Shown here piece after piece: positions 15,145-22,755 of a DNA stretch of 37,997 nucleotides. Below the pieces are notes generated by a model, which saw only the letters and a list, made by a program, of their open reading frames with translations, was not told where the DNA came from and did no database searches. Position 1 is the stretch's first letter. Each line of letters starts with the position of its first letter. The position numbers and the translations under genes were made by a program. This DNA is from an uncultured Fimbriimonadales bacterium (GTDB taxonomy: Bacteria; Armatimonadota; Fimbriimonadia; Fimbriimonadales; GBS-DC), in NCBI GenBank assembly GCA_937934465.1, contig CALGZO010000289.1, positions 1 to 37,997 on the forward strand, given 5' to 3'.

Positions 15145-16056
15145 TTAACCGTCCAGCGTTTTCACGGCGTGTCCGCCGAAAGCGTGGCGCAGCTGCGCCA
15201 AGAAGCGATACTGAAAGCCCTGCTCGTCTTGGCTGCGGAACCGTTCGTGTAGGGCGAGGGTGATGAGCGGGGCGGGGCAACCCAGATCGATGGCTTCGTG
15301 CGCCGTCCAGCGTCCCTCGCCCGAATCGGCGACATAGGGCGCGACCTCGCGCAGTTCGGCGTCAGTTTGCAGGAAGCCTGCAATCAGGTCGAGGAGCCAG
15401 CTGCGTACCACTGTGCCGTGCCGCCACGCCTCTGCCACCGCCGCGATATCTATGTTGAACTCCGATTTACGGCGTAGCAGTTCGAACCCTTCCGCGTAGG
15501 CTTGCATAAGGGCATACTCGATGCCGTTGTGTATCATTTTGGCGTAGTGTCCTGCGCCGACAGGCCCCACATGCACCCAGCCTGTATCGGGTGTGGGGGC
15601 GAGGTCGCGCAGGAGGGGTTGCAGGTGCGCAATCACATCGGGTTCGCCGCCTGCCATCAGTCCGTAGCCGTTCTCCAGCCCCCACACGCCGCCCGACACG
15701 CCCACATCGGCGAAGCGCACGCCGTACTCTTGCAATCGCTGCGCATAGCGGATGGAGTCTTTATAGAAGCTGTTCGCGCCGTTGACTACGATATCGCCCG
15801 CTTGAAGCAGCGGCGCGAACTGGAAGATAGCGTTCTCGGTCGGCTCGCCAGCAGGATACATAAACCACACCACTCGCGGCGGCGCGAGGGCGTCGGCGAC
15901 GGCTTCAGGCGTGTAAGCAGGCGCGACGCCGTAGGGCACATATTCGTCCACTGTGGCGCGCGTGCGCGAATAGCCGACCACGCGATGCCCGCGCTCCACC
16001 AAGCGGCGCGCCATGTTGCCGCCCATACGCCCCAAACCCACGATTGCCAGTTCCAT
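15145..16056 (-). CDS. gnd: 6-phosphogluconate dehydrogenase (decarboxylating), short form
   Basis: A 303-residue oxidoreductase that converts 6-phosphogluconate to ribulose 5-phosphate and CO2. It has the Rossmann motif GLGRMGGNMA (7-16), the family block DVGVSGGVWGLENGYGLMAGG (118-138), and the active-site helix HYAKMIHNGIEYALMQ with K173, N177 and E180. At about 300 residues it belongs to the short, often NAD-linked class rather than the 470-residue class; coenzyme choice is inference. The ATG at 16056 is 17 nt after the GH1 stop, and a TATACT box lies 7 nt upstream, so it may have its own promoter. Confidence 0.93.
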   Translation of the reverse strand: MELAIVGLGRMGGNMARRLVERGHRVVGYSRTRATVDEYVPYGVAPAYTPEAVADALAPPRVVWFMYPAGEPTENAIFQFAPLLQAGDIVVNGANSFYKDSIRYAQRLQEYGVRFADVGVSGGVWGLENGYGLMAGGEPDVIAHLQPLLRDLAPTPDTGWVHVGPVGAGHYAKMIHNGIEYALMQAYAEGFELLRRKSEFNIDIAAVAEAWRHGTVVRSWLLDLIAGFLQTDAELREVAPYVADSGEGRWTAHEAIDLGCPAPLITLALHERFRSQDEQGFQYRFLAQLRHAFGGHAVKTLDG

Positions 16057-16063
16057 CACGCCA

Positions 16064-16069
16064 AGTATA
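16064..16069 (-). promoter_or_regulatory. -10 box TATACT of gnd, likely leaderless
   Basis: The minus strand reads TATACT, 7 nt before the gnd ATG at 16056, in the 17-nt gap after the GH1 gene. No Shine-Dalgarno intervenes. Confidence 0.5.
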
Positions 16070-16073
16070 CCCG

Positions 16074-17402
16074 TCAGCGTCGCTGCTGGGCGATGAAGTG
16101 CGCGTACCATCGCCCGCTGGACTTCATGGTGCGCTGCTGCGTCTCGAAATCCACATAGAGCAGCCCGAACCGCTTGCTGTAGCCGAACGCCCACTCGAAG
16201 TTGTCCATCAGCGACCAGTAGAAGTAGCCTTTGAGCGGCACGCCGTCTTGGAGAGCGCGGTGCGCTTGCTCCAAGTGCGCCTTGAGGTACTCCACGCGCA
16301 GGGGGTCGTCGACCTCGCCTTGCGCGTTCGGTTCGTCGCGGAACGCCGCGCCGTTTTCCGTGATGTAGAGCGGAATCGCGCCGTACTCATCATGTACCCA
16401 GCGGAGTATCTCATATAAGCCTTCGGGGTAGACCTCCCAGCCCATCTCGGTGTGGAGTTTGCCCTCCTGATAGACGGAACGCGAGCCGATGGGGTCGGAG
16501 GCGTCGTAGGCGACCACGCTGCGCGTGTAGTAGTTCACGCCGATAAAGTCGATGGGCGTCTGGATAATCTGCATATCGTCGGGGGCGGCTTTGGGCGCGA
16601 ACTCGCCGATGAAGTTGATGACGGTTTCGGGGTACTCGCCGCGAAAGATGGGGTCTAAAAAGTATCGGTTGATGAACCCGTGCCAGAGCGCAGCGACGAG
16701 CTGGTCTTGGGGGCTGTCGCTTGCAGGTTGCTGCGGTCCGAGGTTGGGCACGATGCCGATTTTTGCGTTGGGGGGAGCCTCAGCGCGGAACGCCTGCACC
16801 GCTTTGGCGTGTCCGAGCAGCAGGTGGTGTCCTGCTTTGGCGGCGGCGCCGATGTCGCGCATGCCAGGCGCGTGCTGACCCCAGAGGTAGCCGAGCGCCA
16901 TCACCACCCACGGCTCGTTGATGGTCGCCCACAGCGGCGCGCGGTCGCCCAGTTCACGGAACATCAGGCAGGCGTAGTCGGCGAACCACTTGGCGCAATC
17001 GCGGTTCGCCCAGCCGCCATGGTCTTGCAGCTCGGCAGGCAAGTCCCAGTGATAGAGCGTAATCATCGGCGTGATGCCAGCGTGCAGCAGTGCGTCCACC
17101 AGTCGTTTGTAAAAGTCCAACCCTTTCTGATTGACGGCGCCGCGTCCGCAGGGCAGCACGCGCCCCCACGCAGTTGAGAAGCGATAGGCGTTCAAGCCCA
17201 GCCGACGCATCCACTCGATATCCTCGTGCCAGCGTCGGTAGTGGTCGCACGCCACATCGCCGTTATCGCCGTTCAGGATGGTTCCGGGCGTATGGCTGAA
17301 CCGATGCCAAATCGATGCGCCTGCGCCATCCGCGAGCGGCGAGCCTTCAATCTGATACGCCGCCGTCGCCGCGCCCCACAAAAAGTCCGATGGAAACTGC
17401 AT
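16074..17402 (-). CDS. bgl: GH1 beta-glucosidase
   Basis: A 442-residue TIM-barrel beta-glycosidase of normal length. It hydrolyses terminal beta-glucose (or related sugars) from oligosaccharides in the cytoplasm, as no signal peptide is present. Signature residues: N-terminal FPSDFLWGAATAAYQIEG, acid/base E163 in ATINEPWV, nucleophile E349 in YITENG, and the substrate-binding GYFYWSLMDNFEW block near the end. The start at 17402 matches the family N-terminus; a longer frame would run into the hairpin array. gnd follows 17 nt downstream, so glucose release and pentose-phosphate metabolism may be linked. Confidence 0.95.
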   Translation of the reverse strand: MQFPSDFLWGAATAAYQIEGSPLADGAGASIWHRFSHTPGTILNGDNGDVACDHYRRWHEDIEWMRRLGLNAYRFSTAWGRVLPCGRGAVNQKGLDFYKRLVDALLHAGITPMITLYHWDLPAELQDHGGWANRDCAKWFADYACLMFRELGDRAPLWATINEPWVVMALGYLWGQHAPGMRDIGAAAKAGHHLLLGHAKAVQAFRAEAPPNAKIGIVPNLGPQQPASDSPQDQLVAALWHGFINRYFLDPIFRGEYPETVINFIGEFAPKAAPDDMQIIQTPIDFIGVNYYTRSVVAYDASDPIGSRSVYQEGKLHTEMGWEVYPEGLYEILRWVHDEYGAIPLYITENGAAFRDEPNAQGEVDDPLRVEYLKAHLEQAHRALQDGVPLKGYFYWSLMDNFEWAFGYSKRFGLLYVDFETQQRTMKSSGRWYAHFIAQQRR

Positions 17403-17445
17403 AGTACCTACGAATTCGCTCCCCGCGCCAATTCTCCTGCCAGTA

Positions 17446-17599
17446 GCACGGACATTCCTGTCCGTGCGCAAAGAGTTATGCAGGGTAAACCTTGCGACGC
17501 CACGAATGGCGTCGCACCTTGTGGGGCTTGGACACGACTGTCCAAGCCACTGTGGCACGGACATTCCTGTCCGTGCGCACTTGGACAAGACTGTCCAAG
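17446..17599. repeat. Array of five REP-like hairpins with 4-nt loops
   Basis: Palindromes: 17446-17467 (arms GCACGGACA/TGTCCGTGC, loop TTCC); 17494-17515 (GCGACGCCA/TGGCGTCGC, loop CGAA); 17525-17548 (GGCTTGGACA/TGTCCAAGCC, loop CGAC); 17555-17576 (exact second copy of the first); 17580-17599 (CTTGGACA/TGTCCAAG, loop AGAC). Four share a GACA-N4-TGTC core. All arms are perfect, and there are no T-runs as in terminators. The array lies in the 235-nt gap between the GH1 start and the argF stop. Confidence 0.85.
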
Positions 17600-17603
17600 C
17601 CAC

Positions 17604-17641
17604 TTGACACACTGTCAAAGTGCTGTTTGACAGTGTGTCAA
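17604..17641. repeat. Perfect 16-bp-arm hairpin at the argF stop
   Basis: Arms TTGACACACTGTCAAA (17604-17619) and TTTGACAGTGTGTCAA (17626-17641) enclose a 6-nt loop. The hairpin includes the argF stop codon (17638-17640). There is no U-tract on either strand, so it is more likely a 3'-end stabilising stem or part of the repeat array than a classic terminator. Confidence 0.8.
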
Positions 17642-18606
17642 TCTCCAAGTAAGAGCGCGAGCAACGCCTTTTGCGTGTGTAAACGATTCTCCGCCTGATC
17701 CCAGACGGCGGACTGCGCGCCGTCTAACACGGCGTCTGTAATCTCTTCGCCGCGGCGGGCGGGTAGACAGTGTAAAACAATCGCGTCGGGCTTGGCAAGA
17801 CGGAGCAAGTCCTCGTTGACCTGAAACGCCTGAAACTGTCGCATGCGCGCCTCGCGTTCTGTCTCATAGCCCATCGAGACCCAGACATCGGTGTAAACCG
17901 CGTCGGCGTCGGCGACGGCTTCGCGGGGATTGTGTGTCAGCTGCACCTGTCCACCCGATTGACTGCCCAGTTGGCGCGCTTGCTCGATTACGGAGGCGTT
18001 CGGCGCGTATCCATCGGGCGTTGCAATGTGGACTTCGTGTCCCAACAGCGCAGCGAGCATGGTGAAGCTATGGCAAACATTATTGCCATCGCCCACCCAC
18101 GCGAGTTTGAGCGGCGCGTCGCCTTTGCGTTCCTGAATGGTCATCAAATCCGCCAACGCCTGACAGGGATGCTCGCGTTCGCTGAGCGCGTTAATCACGG
18201 GGACCTCCGAGAAGCGAGTCAGCTCTTCCAGCGTGCTGTGCAGGAACACGCGAGCAATCACGCCGCGCACCCAGCGCGAGAGGTTCCGTGCGATATCCAT
18301 GACTGCCTCGCGCTTGCCCATCTGGATGTCGTTCTGTGTCAGGTAGACGCCGTGTGCGCCCATCTGATACAGCCCCACCTCCAGCGTGACTCGCGTGCGC
18401 AGCGACGGCTTCTCGAAAATCAGCGCGAGGGCAGTGGGGGACGCAAATCGGAACAGTTCCTGACCGCTGTGCGTGGCGCGTTTCATCGCGTGCGCGAGCG
18501 ATAGCGCCACACGCGCCGTCTCTAAGTTCAAATCTGCTATCGACAGGTAGTGTCGCGGCGGGTTCGAACCGCGCCACTGCTCAAGGGCTTGCTCATAAGT
18601 TGTCAT
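17638..18606 (-). CDS. argF: Ornithine carbamoyltransferase
   Basis: A 322-residue enzyme making citrulline from ornithine and carbamoyl phosphate in arginine synthesis. Signature blocks: FEKPSLRTRVTLE (carbamoyl-phosphate site, S68 to R72), EHPCQALADLMT (HPCQ at 146-149), TDVWVSMG (ornithine loop) and LHCLPA. The N-terminus is about 10 residues longer than the minimal family form. The ATG at 18606 has GAGGAG 8 nt upstream. No other arg genes are near. Its stop codon lies inside a long perfect hairpin. Confidence 0.95.
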   Translation of the reverse strand: MTTYEQALEQWRGSNPPRHYLSIADLNLETARVALSLAHAMKRATHSGQELFRFASPTALALIFEKPSLRTRVTLEVGLYQMGAHGVYLTQNDIQMGKREAVMDIARNLSRWVRGVIARVFLHSTLEELTRFSEVPVINALSEREHPCQALADLMTIQERKGDAPLKLAWVGDGNNVCHSFTMLAALLGHEVHIATPDGYAPNASVIEQARQLGSQSGGQVQLTHNPREAVADADAVYTDVWVSMGYETEREARMRQFQAFQVNEDLLRLAKPDAIVLHCLPARRGEEITDAVLDGAQSAVWDQAENRLHTQKALLALLLGD

Positions 18607-18633
18607 GACAGACTCCTCAGATGGTGTAAATGC

Positions 18634-18685
18634 GTTCTCGCCTCGCCTGAACCGACGGCTGCGTCGTTCCAAGCGAAGCGAGAAC
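18634..18685. repeat. Imperfect inverted repeat upstream of argF
   Basis: GTTCTCGCCTCGCCTG (18634-18649) is mirrored by CAAGCGAAGCGAGAAC (18670-18685) with two mismatches, across a 20-nt loop. It lies in the 195-nt interval between argF and the divergent hydrolase gene. It could be an arginine-control site, an RNA hairpin, or a short dispersed repeat. Confidence 0.5.
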
Positions 18686-18736
18686 TCTTAACTAAGCCAC
18701 TTAGATTGTACCTTCTTTCGCCTGCGCACACCCTGT

Positions 18737-18770
18737 CTTGCCGAGCGCAGCGAGGCATCTCACTGAGAGG
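18737..18770. repeat. Dispersed-repeat-like element containing CCGAGCGCAGCGAGG
   Basis: The sequence around CCGAGCGCAGCGAGGCATCT translates to the CRAQRGI-type string that I recall from small dispersed repeats often mis-annotated as protein in environmental genomes. Only one copy is in the window, so the repeat status is from memory, not shown here. Confidence 0.4.
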
Positions 18771-18801
18771 AGTCGCCCCATTTGCCCCGAACTATTGCGC
18801 T

Positions 18802-20580
18802 ATGCCTCGCTGGTGTTGGATGGCTCTGCTTGCGCTTGTGTTGTATGGGGTTTTGGCGTGTCCGCAGGGAGAGACGCATCGGCTGCCGATGCGCGACGGC
18901 GTGCGCTTGGCGACCGATGTGTACCTGCCTGAGGGCAAGCCGCCGTTCCCCGTACTCCTGATACGCACGCCCTACGATAAGAACGCGCTGAAGCCTATCG
19001 GCGAGGACGGCGCGCGGCGGGGCTACGCCGTCGTTGTCCAAGACACGCGCGGGCGGTTCGCCTCCGAGGGCGCGAACCTGCCTTTTGAGGGCGACGGCTG
19101 GTGGGAGAACCGCGCGGACGGCGTGGACACGCTCCGCTGGATTGCCAAGCAGTCGTGGTGCAACGGCAAGGTGGGCACTTGGGGCGGCTCCGCGCTCGGC
19201 ATCAATCAGCTGATGTTGGCGGGGGCGGGCGCACAGCCGCTGACTTGCCAACACATCACGGTCGCCGAGCCAAACTTGCACCAGGCGTTGTTCCCAGGCG
19301 GCGTGTTCAAGAAATCGCTGGTGGAGGATTGGCTGCGCGCCACGCAGCATGCGCCCGACGCGCTGTCGCACTGGACGCGCCACGCCTCGTACGACCGATT
19401 CTGGCAAGCGCGAGATGTGAGCCGTCGATTCCACCGAGTGAACGCGCCAGCCGTGCATATCGGGGGGTACTACGACATCTTCGCGCAGGGCACAATTGAC
19501 GCTTTTATCGGCTACCAGACGCGCGGGGGCAGAGGCGCACGCGGACAGCAGAAACTGCTGATGGGACCGTGGGCGCACGGCGTGCTGCAGACGCGCGTGG
19601 GCGAGCTGCAGTTCCCCAACGCCGACCAGCCGCCATGCACCTTCCACGACCCGTGGCGCTGGTTCGAGCGGTATCTCAAAGGCGTCGCGAACGGTGTAGA
19701 CACGGAGCCGACGGTGGTGTATTATGTGATGGGCGCAGTGGGCGAGCCGAACGCGCCCGGCAACGAATGGCGCACGGCAAACCAGTGGCCTCCACTGCCC
19801 ACGCGCCCGACGCCGCTCTACCTGCACGGCGACCGTACGCTGCGCTTCACGAAACCCACGAGCGGCGTCCCCCTGCGCTACACCTACGACCCGAACAACC
19901 CCGCGCCCACGCGCGGCGGACGCGAACTGAGCATCCCCGCAGGACCGCGCGACCAGCGACCGATTGAGTCGCGTTCCGATGTGCTGGTGTTCACCAGCGA
20001 GCCGTTGCAACAGCCGCTGGAGATTATCGGACGGGTGAAAGCCGTGCTGTATGTCGCCAGCGACGCGCCCGACACGGACCTCATCGTGCGCTTGTGCGAT
20101 GTGTACCCCGACGGGCGTTCCTACAACATCGCGGAAGGCGCACTGCGCTTGCGCTACCGCGAATCGCTCCAACGCGAGCGTCTCCTGCAACCTGGCAAGG
20201 TCTATCGCGTGGAGGTGGACTTGTGGACGACGGCGATGGTGTTCAACACAGGGCATCGCCTGCGCGTGCATGTGACCTCCAGCAGCTATCCTGCCTACGA
20301 TCCGAATCCCAACACAGGCGAGCCGCTGCGCGCCCACACGCGCGTGCAAACGGCGACGAACACGCTCTACTGCGACGCGCAGCGGGCAAGCTATGTGCTG
20401 CTGCCCATCACGAACGCGGCGCGGTCATCGGAAGCCTTGCACCAACGCCTGCGCCAGCACGCCCCAGCCGTTCGCCAAAGTGAACACCAGCAACTTGGCA
20501 GGCATCGACACCACCACAGGCGGCAACATCATCATCCCCATCGAGAGCAAGATGCTCGCCACCACCAAGTCGATAATTAA
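18802..20580 (+). CDS. CocE/NonD-type hydrolase (X-Pro dipeptidyl-peptidase family) with abnormal C-terminal tail
   Basis: A 592-residue exported alpha/beta hydrolase. Residues 1-20 form a signal with a possible lipobox (GVLAC, C20). The core has MRDGVRLATDVYLPEG, nucleophile S130 in GTWGGSALG, D225 in GGYYDIFAQG and H259 in MGPWAHG. A C-terminal jelly-roll (about 380-540) reaches the expected final strand ASYVLLPI. Instead of stopping there, the frame continues for about 51 residues antisense through the 3' end of fliP, giving a His/Arg/Gln-rich tail. That suggests loss of the original stop. The substrate may be an ester, amide or peptide. The start at 18802 is chosen because of the signal peptide; upstream frame sequence is repeat and argF antisense. 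Confidence 0.87.
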   Translation: MPRWCWMALLALVLYGVLACPQGETHRLPMRDGVRLATDVYLPEGKPPFPVLLIRTPYDKNALKPIGEDGARRGYAVVVQDTRGRFASEGANLPFEGDGWWENRADGVDTLRWIAKQSWCNGKVGTWGGSALGINQLMLAGAGAQPLTCQHITVAEPNLHQALFPGGVFKKSLVEDWLRATQHAPDALSHWTRHASYDRFWQARDVSRRFHRVNAPAVHIGGYYDIFAQGTIDAFIGYQTRGGRGARGQQKLLMGPWAHGVLQTRVGELQFPNADQPPCTFHDPWRWFERYLKGVANGVDTEPTVVYYVMGAVGEPNAPGNEWRTANQWPPLPTRPTPLYLHGDRTLRFTKPTSGVPLRYTYDPNNPAPTRGGRELSIPAGPRDQRPIESRSDVLVFTSEPLQQPLEIIGRVKAVLYVASDAPDTDLIVRLCDVYPDGRSYNIAEGALRLRYRESLQRERLLQPGKVYRVEVDLWTTAMVFNTGHRLRVHVTSSSYPAYDPNPNTGEPLRAHTRVQTATNTLYCDAQRASYVLLPITNAARSSEALHQRLRQHAPAVRQSEHQQLGRHRHHHRRQHHHPHREQDARHHQVDN

Positions 20581-21168
20581 AAACGGGACATAGATGTAAA
20601 ACCCGATGAGGAAAGCCGTTTTGAGTTCGCTGAGCATGAAAGCGGGGATGAGCGTGGTGAGGGGTAGCTCGTCGGCGGTGCGCGGCGGGGGCTGCTTGCT
20701 TAGCCGAATGAAGAGATTCAGGTCTTCCGTGTAGGTTTGGCGTAGCATGAAAGCGCGGATAGGCTTCTCGGCGCGCTCGAACGCCTGCATCATCGTGATT
20801 TCCTGCTGCATATAGGGCTGGAGGGCGGTTCGGTTCATCTCGTCTAAGGTGGGCGCCATCACATAGAAGGTCAAAAACAGGCTCAAGCCGATGATGACGG
20901 GCGTTGGCGGGATGTTGGGCGCGCCGAGCGCACTCTTGAGGAACGATAGCACAATCACGATGCGCGTGAAGGCGGTCATCATCAGCAGGATCGACGGCGC
21001 GACGGAGAGCAGGGTCAGCAGCGCGAGGATTTGGAGCGAGGTGGAGACCTCTTGGGGGTTGCGCGCCGCGCCCACTTCCACACTCACGCGCGGGATGGGT
21101 ACGGTCTCTTGGGCAAGCGCGAGGCAGGGCAGGAGCATCAGCGCCAGTAGCGTCAGTCGCGTTGTCAT
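20425..21168 (-). CDS. fliP: Flagellar type III export protein FliP
   Basis: A 247-residue inner-membrane core subunit of the flagellar export gate, normally assembled with FliQ and FliR. It has a cleavable signal (MTTRLTLLALMLLPCLALAQ) and family blocks SFLKSALGAPNIPPTPVIIG, LSLFLTFYVMAP, LIPAFMLSELKTAFLIGFYIY and LIIDLVVASILLSMGMMMLPP. Length is normal. The start overlaps the fliO stop (ATGA). The final 156 bp are also covered on the opposite strand by the extended hydrolase frame. fliQ is not found after it. Confidence 0.97.
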   Translation of the reverse strand: MTTRLTLLALMLLPCLALAQETVPIPRVSVEVGAARNPQEVSTSLQILALLTLLSVAPSILLMMTAFTRIVIVLSFLKSALGAPNIPPTPVIIGLSLFLTFYVMAPTLDEMNRTALQPYMQQEITMMQAFERAEKPIRAFMLRQTYTEDLNLFIRLSKQPPPRTADELPLTTLIPAFMLSELKTAFLIGFYIYVPFLIIDLVVASILLSMGMMMLPPVVVSMPAKLLVFTLANGWGVLAQALVQGFR

Positions 21169-21776
21169 GGTTCGCCTCCGATTAGGCTTTGCAGGCGTGC
21201 GCGGGTCTGCTGCAGGCGGGTCTGCACCTGCGCCGCCGCTTCGGCTTGGAGGTCGGTTGGCGGCGTGGTCGGCTGCGCACGGCGCAACGCCTGCTCGAAT
21301 GCGCTGGGCGACGCTTGCAACGGTTCGGGTTTGGGCAGGGTATCGGTCAGGTCAGCGATGAGTTGCATGCCCTGTGCGCTCGCGCCAATCAGTAATAGTC
21401 GGTCGCGCGCTTTGACCAGCATCAGGCTGCCGCCGAGCGCGCTGCGCGTCTCGATAATCTTGATTTGTCCGTCGAGGGGCGAGCCGTCGCCTGTTCTGCC
21501 AGCCCAGCGGAGCAGTTTGGGCAGCCCCCATCGCAATCCCGCTGCGACGATGAGGAGCGCGACGCCCAGCTGCGCCCATCCCAGCGAGGGCGTCTCGGGC
21601 GTACCGATGCGCTGAGTCGGCGCGCCCGTCCGCGTGCCGTATGCGCCCGGCTCCAGCGGCGCAGTCGCCTCTTGCTGGCTCCACGCCGTCAGAATTACCA
21701 GCGTTAAGGCAAGCGTGATGCCTGCGCGTCGCATCCAGCCGTAGGTTGCGCTCAGCGTTTCCTGTTGTGTTCGCAT
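21165..21776 (-). CDS. fliO: Flagellar biosynthesis protein FliO
   Basis: A 203-residue membrane protein that assists assembly of the FliP ring. It has an N-terminal hydrophobic segment (about 16-32), a Pro/Thr-rich linker, a second membrane segment (LGVALLIVAAGLRWGL, about 68-84), then the FliO cytoplasmic domain (IKIIETRSALGGSLMLVKA, RLLLIGASAQGMQLIADL). A Gln/Arg-rich helix forms the tail (about 155-200). GGAG lies 6 nt before the ATG at 21776; the 34-residue longer frame overlaps fliY. It overlaps fliP by 4 nt. Confidence 0.88.
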   Translation of the reverse strand: MRTQQETLSATYGWMRRAGITLALTLVILTAWSQQEATAPLEPGAYGTRTGAPTQRIGTPETPSLGWAQLGVALLIVAAGLRWGLPKLLRWAGRTGDGSPLDGQIKIIETRSALGGSLMLVKARDRLLLIGASAQGMQLIADLTDTLPKPEPLQASPSAFEQALRRAQPTTPPTDLQAEAAAQVQTRLQQTRARLQSLIGGEP

Positions 21777-21798
21777 CGCCGTCTCCGTAAAGAGGGCG

Positions 21799-22752
21799 CT
21801 ATGCGCCCAACCGCTGCACGCGCTCGGTGGGCGAGAGGATTTCCGTGATACGCACGGCGAAGTTATCTTCCACCACAACCACCTCGCCGCGTGCGATGAG
21901 CCTGCCGTTCACCAGCACCTCCACTGGCTCGCCTGCCGCCTTTTGCAACTCCACGATGGAGCCCGTGCCGACCTCCAGCAGTTCGCGCACCAGCATCGTC
22001 ACGCGCCCCAGCTCCACCGAGATTTCCAAAGGGATGTCCAGCAGCAGGTCGATGTTGCGTTCGGGCGCGTCGTCGGCGTCGGCGAAGGGGTTGAACCCGA
22101 CGGGCGCAGCGGGCGTCGACGTGGAGAGCGCAGATTCTACCTCCATCGTCAGCGAGGCGAGCGGGTCGGCTTCCACAGGTTTCATCCCCAGCAGCGCGCG
22201 CGCCAAGTTCTCAGTGAGCAGCCATGTGAGATTGAACGGCGCACGGTCGGGGATTTGCACCGTGAAGCGCGTGGCGACCACCTCGTCCACCGTGAGAAAG
22301 TTCGGCGGAAAGGTCACAGGCTCGAGGCGCGCTGTAATCTGCTCTGGGGTGAAGGTCTTGCCGCTGATGTTGCCGAACGCGACGGCTAAGCCTTGCATCA
22401 GGTGTCTGCCGAACTCCTGCACGGCGGCGAGCGCGGCGTCGTCGAGGCTTTCGGGCGCGCTGCCCAGTGTGGCTTCCAGCAGTGCTTTTTGGGTTTCCAA
22501 CCGCTCGCTGGGTTGCTCGCCCACGATGAACAGGCACGGCGCGTCGCTCTGCTCGGCGAACTGTGCTTGGATGTGTAGTACAGGGTCTGCCGTCAGCCCT
22601 GTTAGCTCGCCGATTGGGACTGCGCTGCTGGTGGGGGTCGGGATTTCCACCAGCGTATTGCTCTGCTCCGACAGGTGTAGCGCGACGCTTTGCCACACCT
22701 GCGGCTGTTTCGACACGAACTGCGTCAGAAGTTCCACCGAGACTTCGCTCAC
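21799..22752 (-). CDS. fliY: Flagellar motor switch protein FliY/FliN, with degenerate CheC-like domain
   Basis: A 317-residue C-ring protein. Residues about 1-200 are a CheC/FliM-like domain and about 230-317 the SpoA (FliN) domain (ILLDIPLEISVELGRVTMLVRELLEVG-type block, followed by EVVVVEDNFAVRITEI). In active FliY and CheC, the CheY-P phosphatase motif reads ExxN. The aligned helix here reads AAVQEFGRHLMQGLA, with Arg in place of the Asn, so this site is unlikely to dephosphorylate CheY-P. It may serve only a structural role in rotor switching. fliM lies 3 nt upstream; fliO follows after 22 nt. Confidence 0.9.
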   Translation of the reverse strand: MSEVSVELLTQFVSKQPQVWQSVALHLSEQSNTLVEIPTPTSSAVPIGELTGLTADPVLHIQAQFAEQSDAPCLFIVGEQPSERLETQKALLEATLGSAPESLDDAALAAVQEFGRHLMQGLAVAFGNISGKTFTPEQITARLEPVTFPPNFLTVDEVVATRFTVQIPDRAPFNLTWLLTENLARALLGMKPVEADPLASLTMEVESALSTSTPAAPVGFNPFADADDAPERNIDLLLDIPLEISVELGRVTMLVRELLEVGTGSIVELQKAAGEPVEVLVNGRLIARGEVVVVEDNFAVRITEILSPTERVQRLGA

Positions 22753-22755
22753 GAG

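Noticed and set aside
17604..17641. Intrinsic terminator for argF
   Set aside because: The stem is long and perfect but no T-run follows on either strand, and it includes the stop codon.
17402..17648. 82-residue N-terminal extension of the GH1 enzyme
   Set aside because: It translates the hairpin array; GH1 proteins start at FPSDFLWG.
20393..20593. Frameshifted continuation of the hydrolase in another frame
   Set aside because: The alternative frame encodes no recognisable C-terminal hydrolase motif; it is also antisense to fliP.
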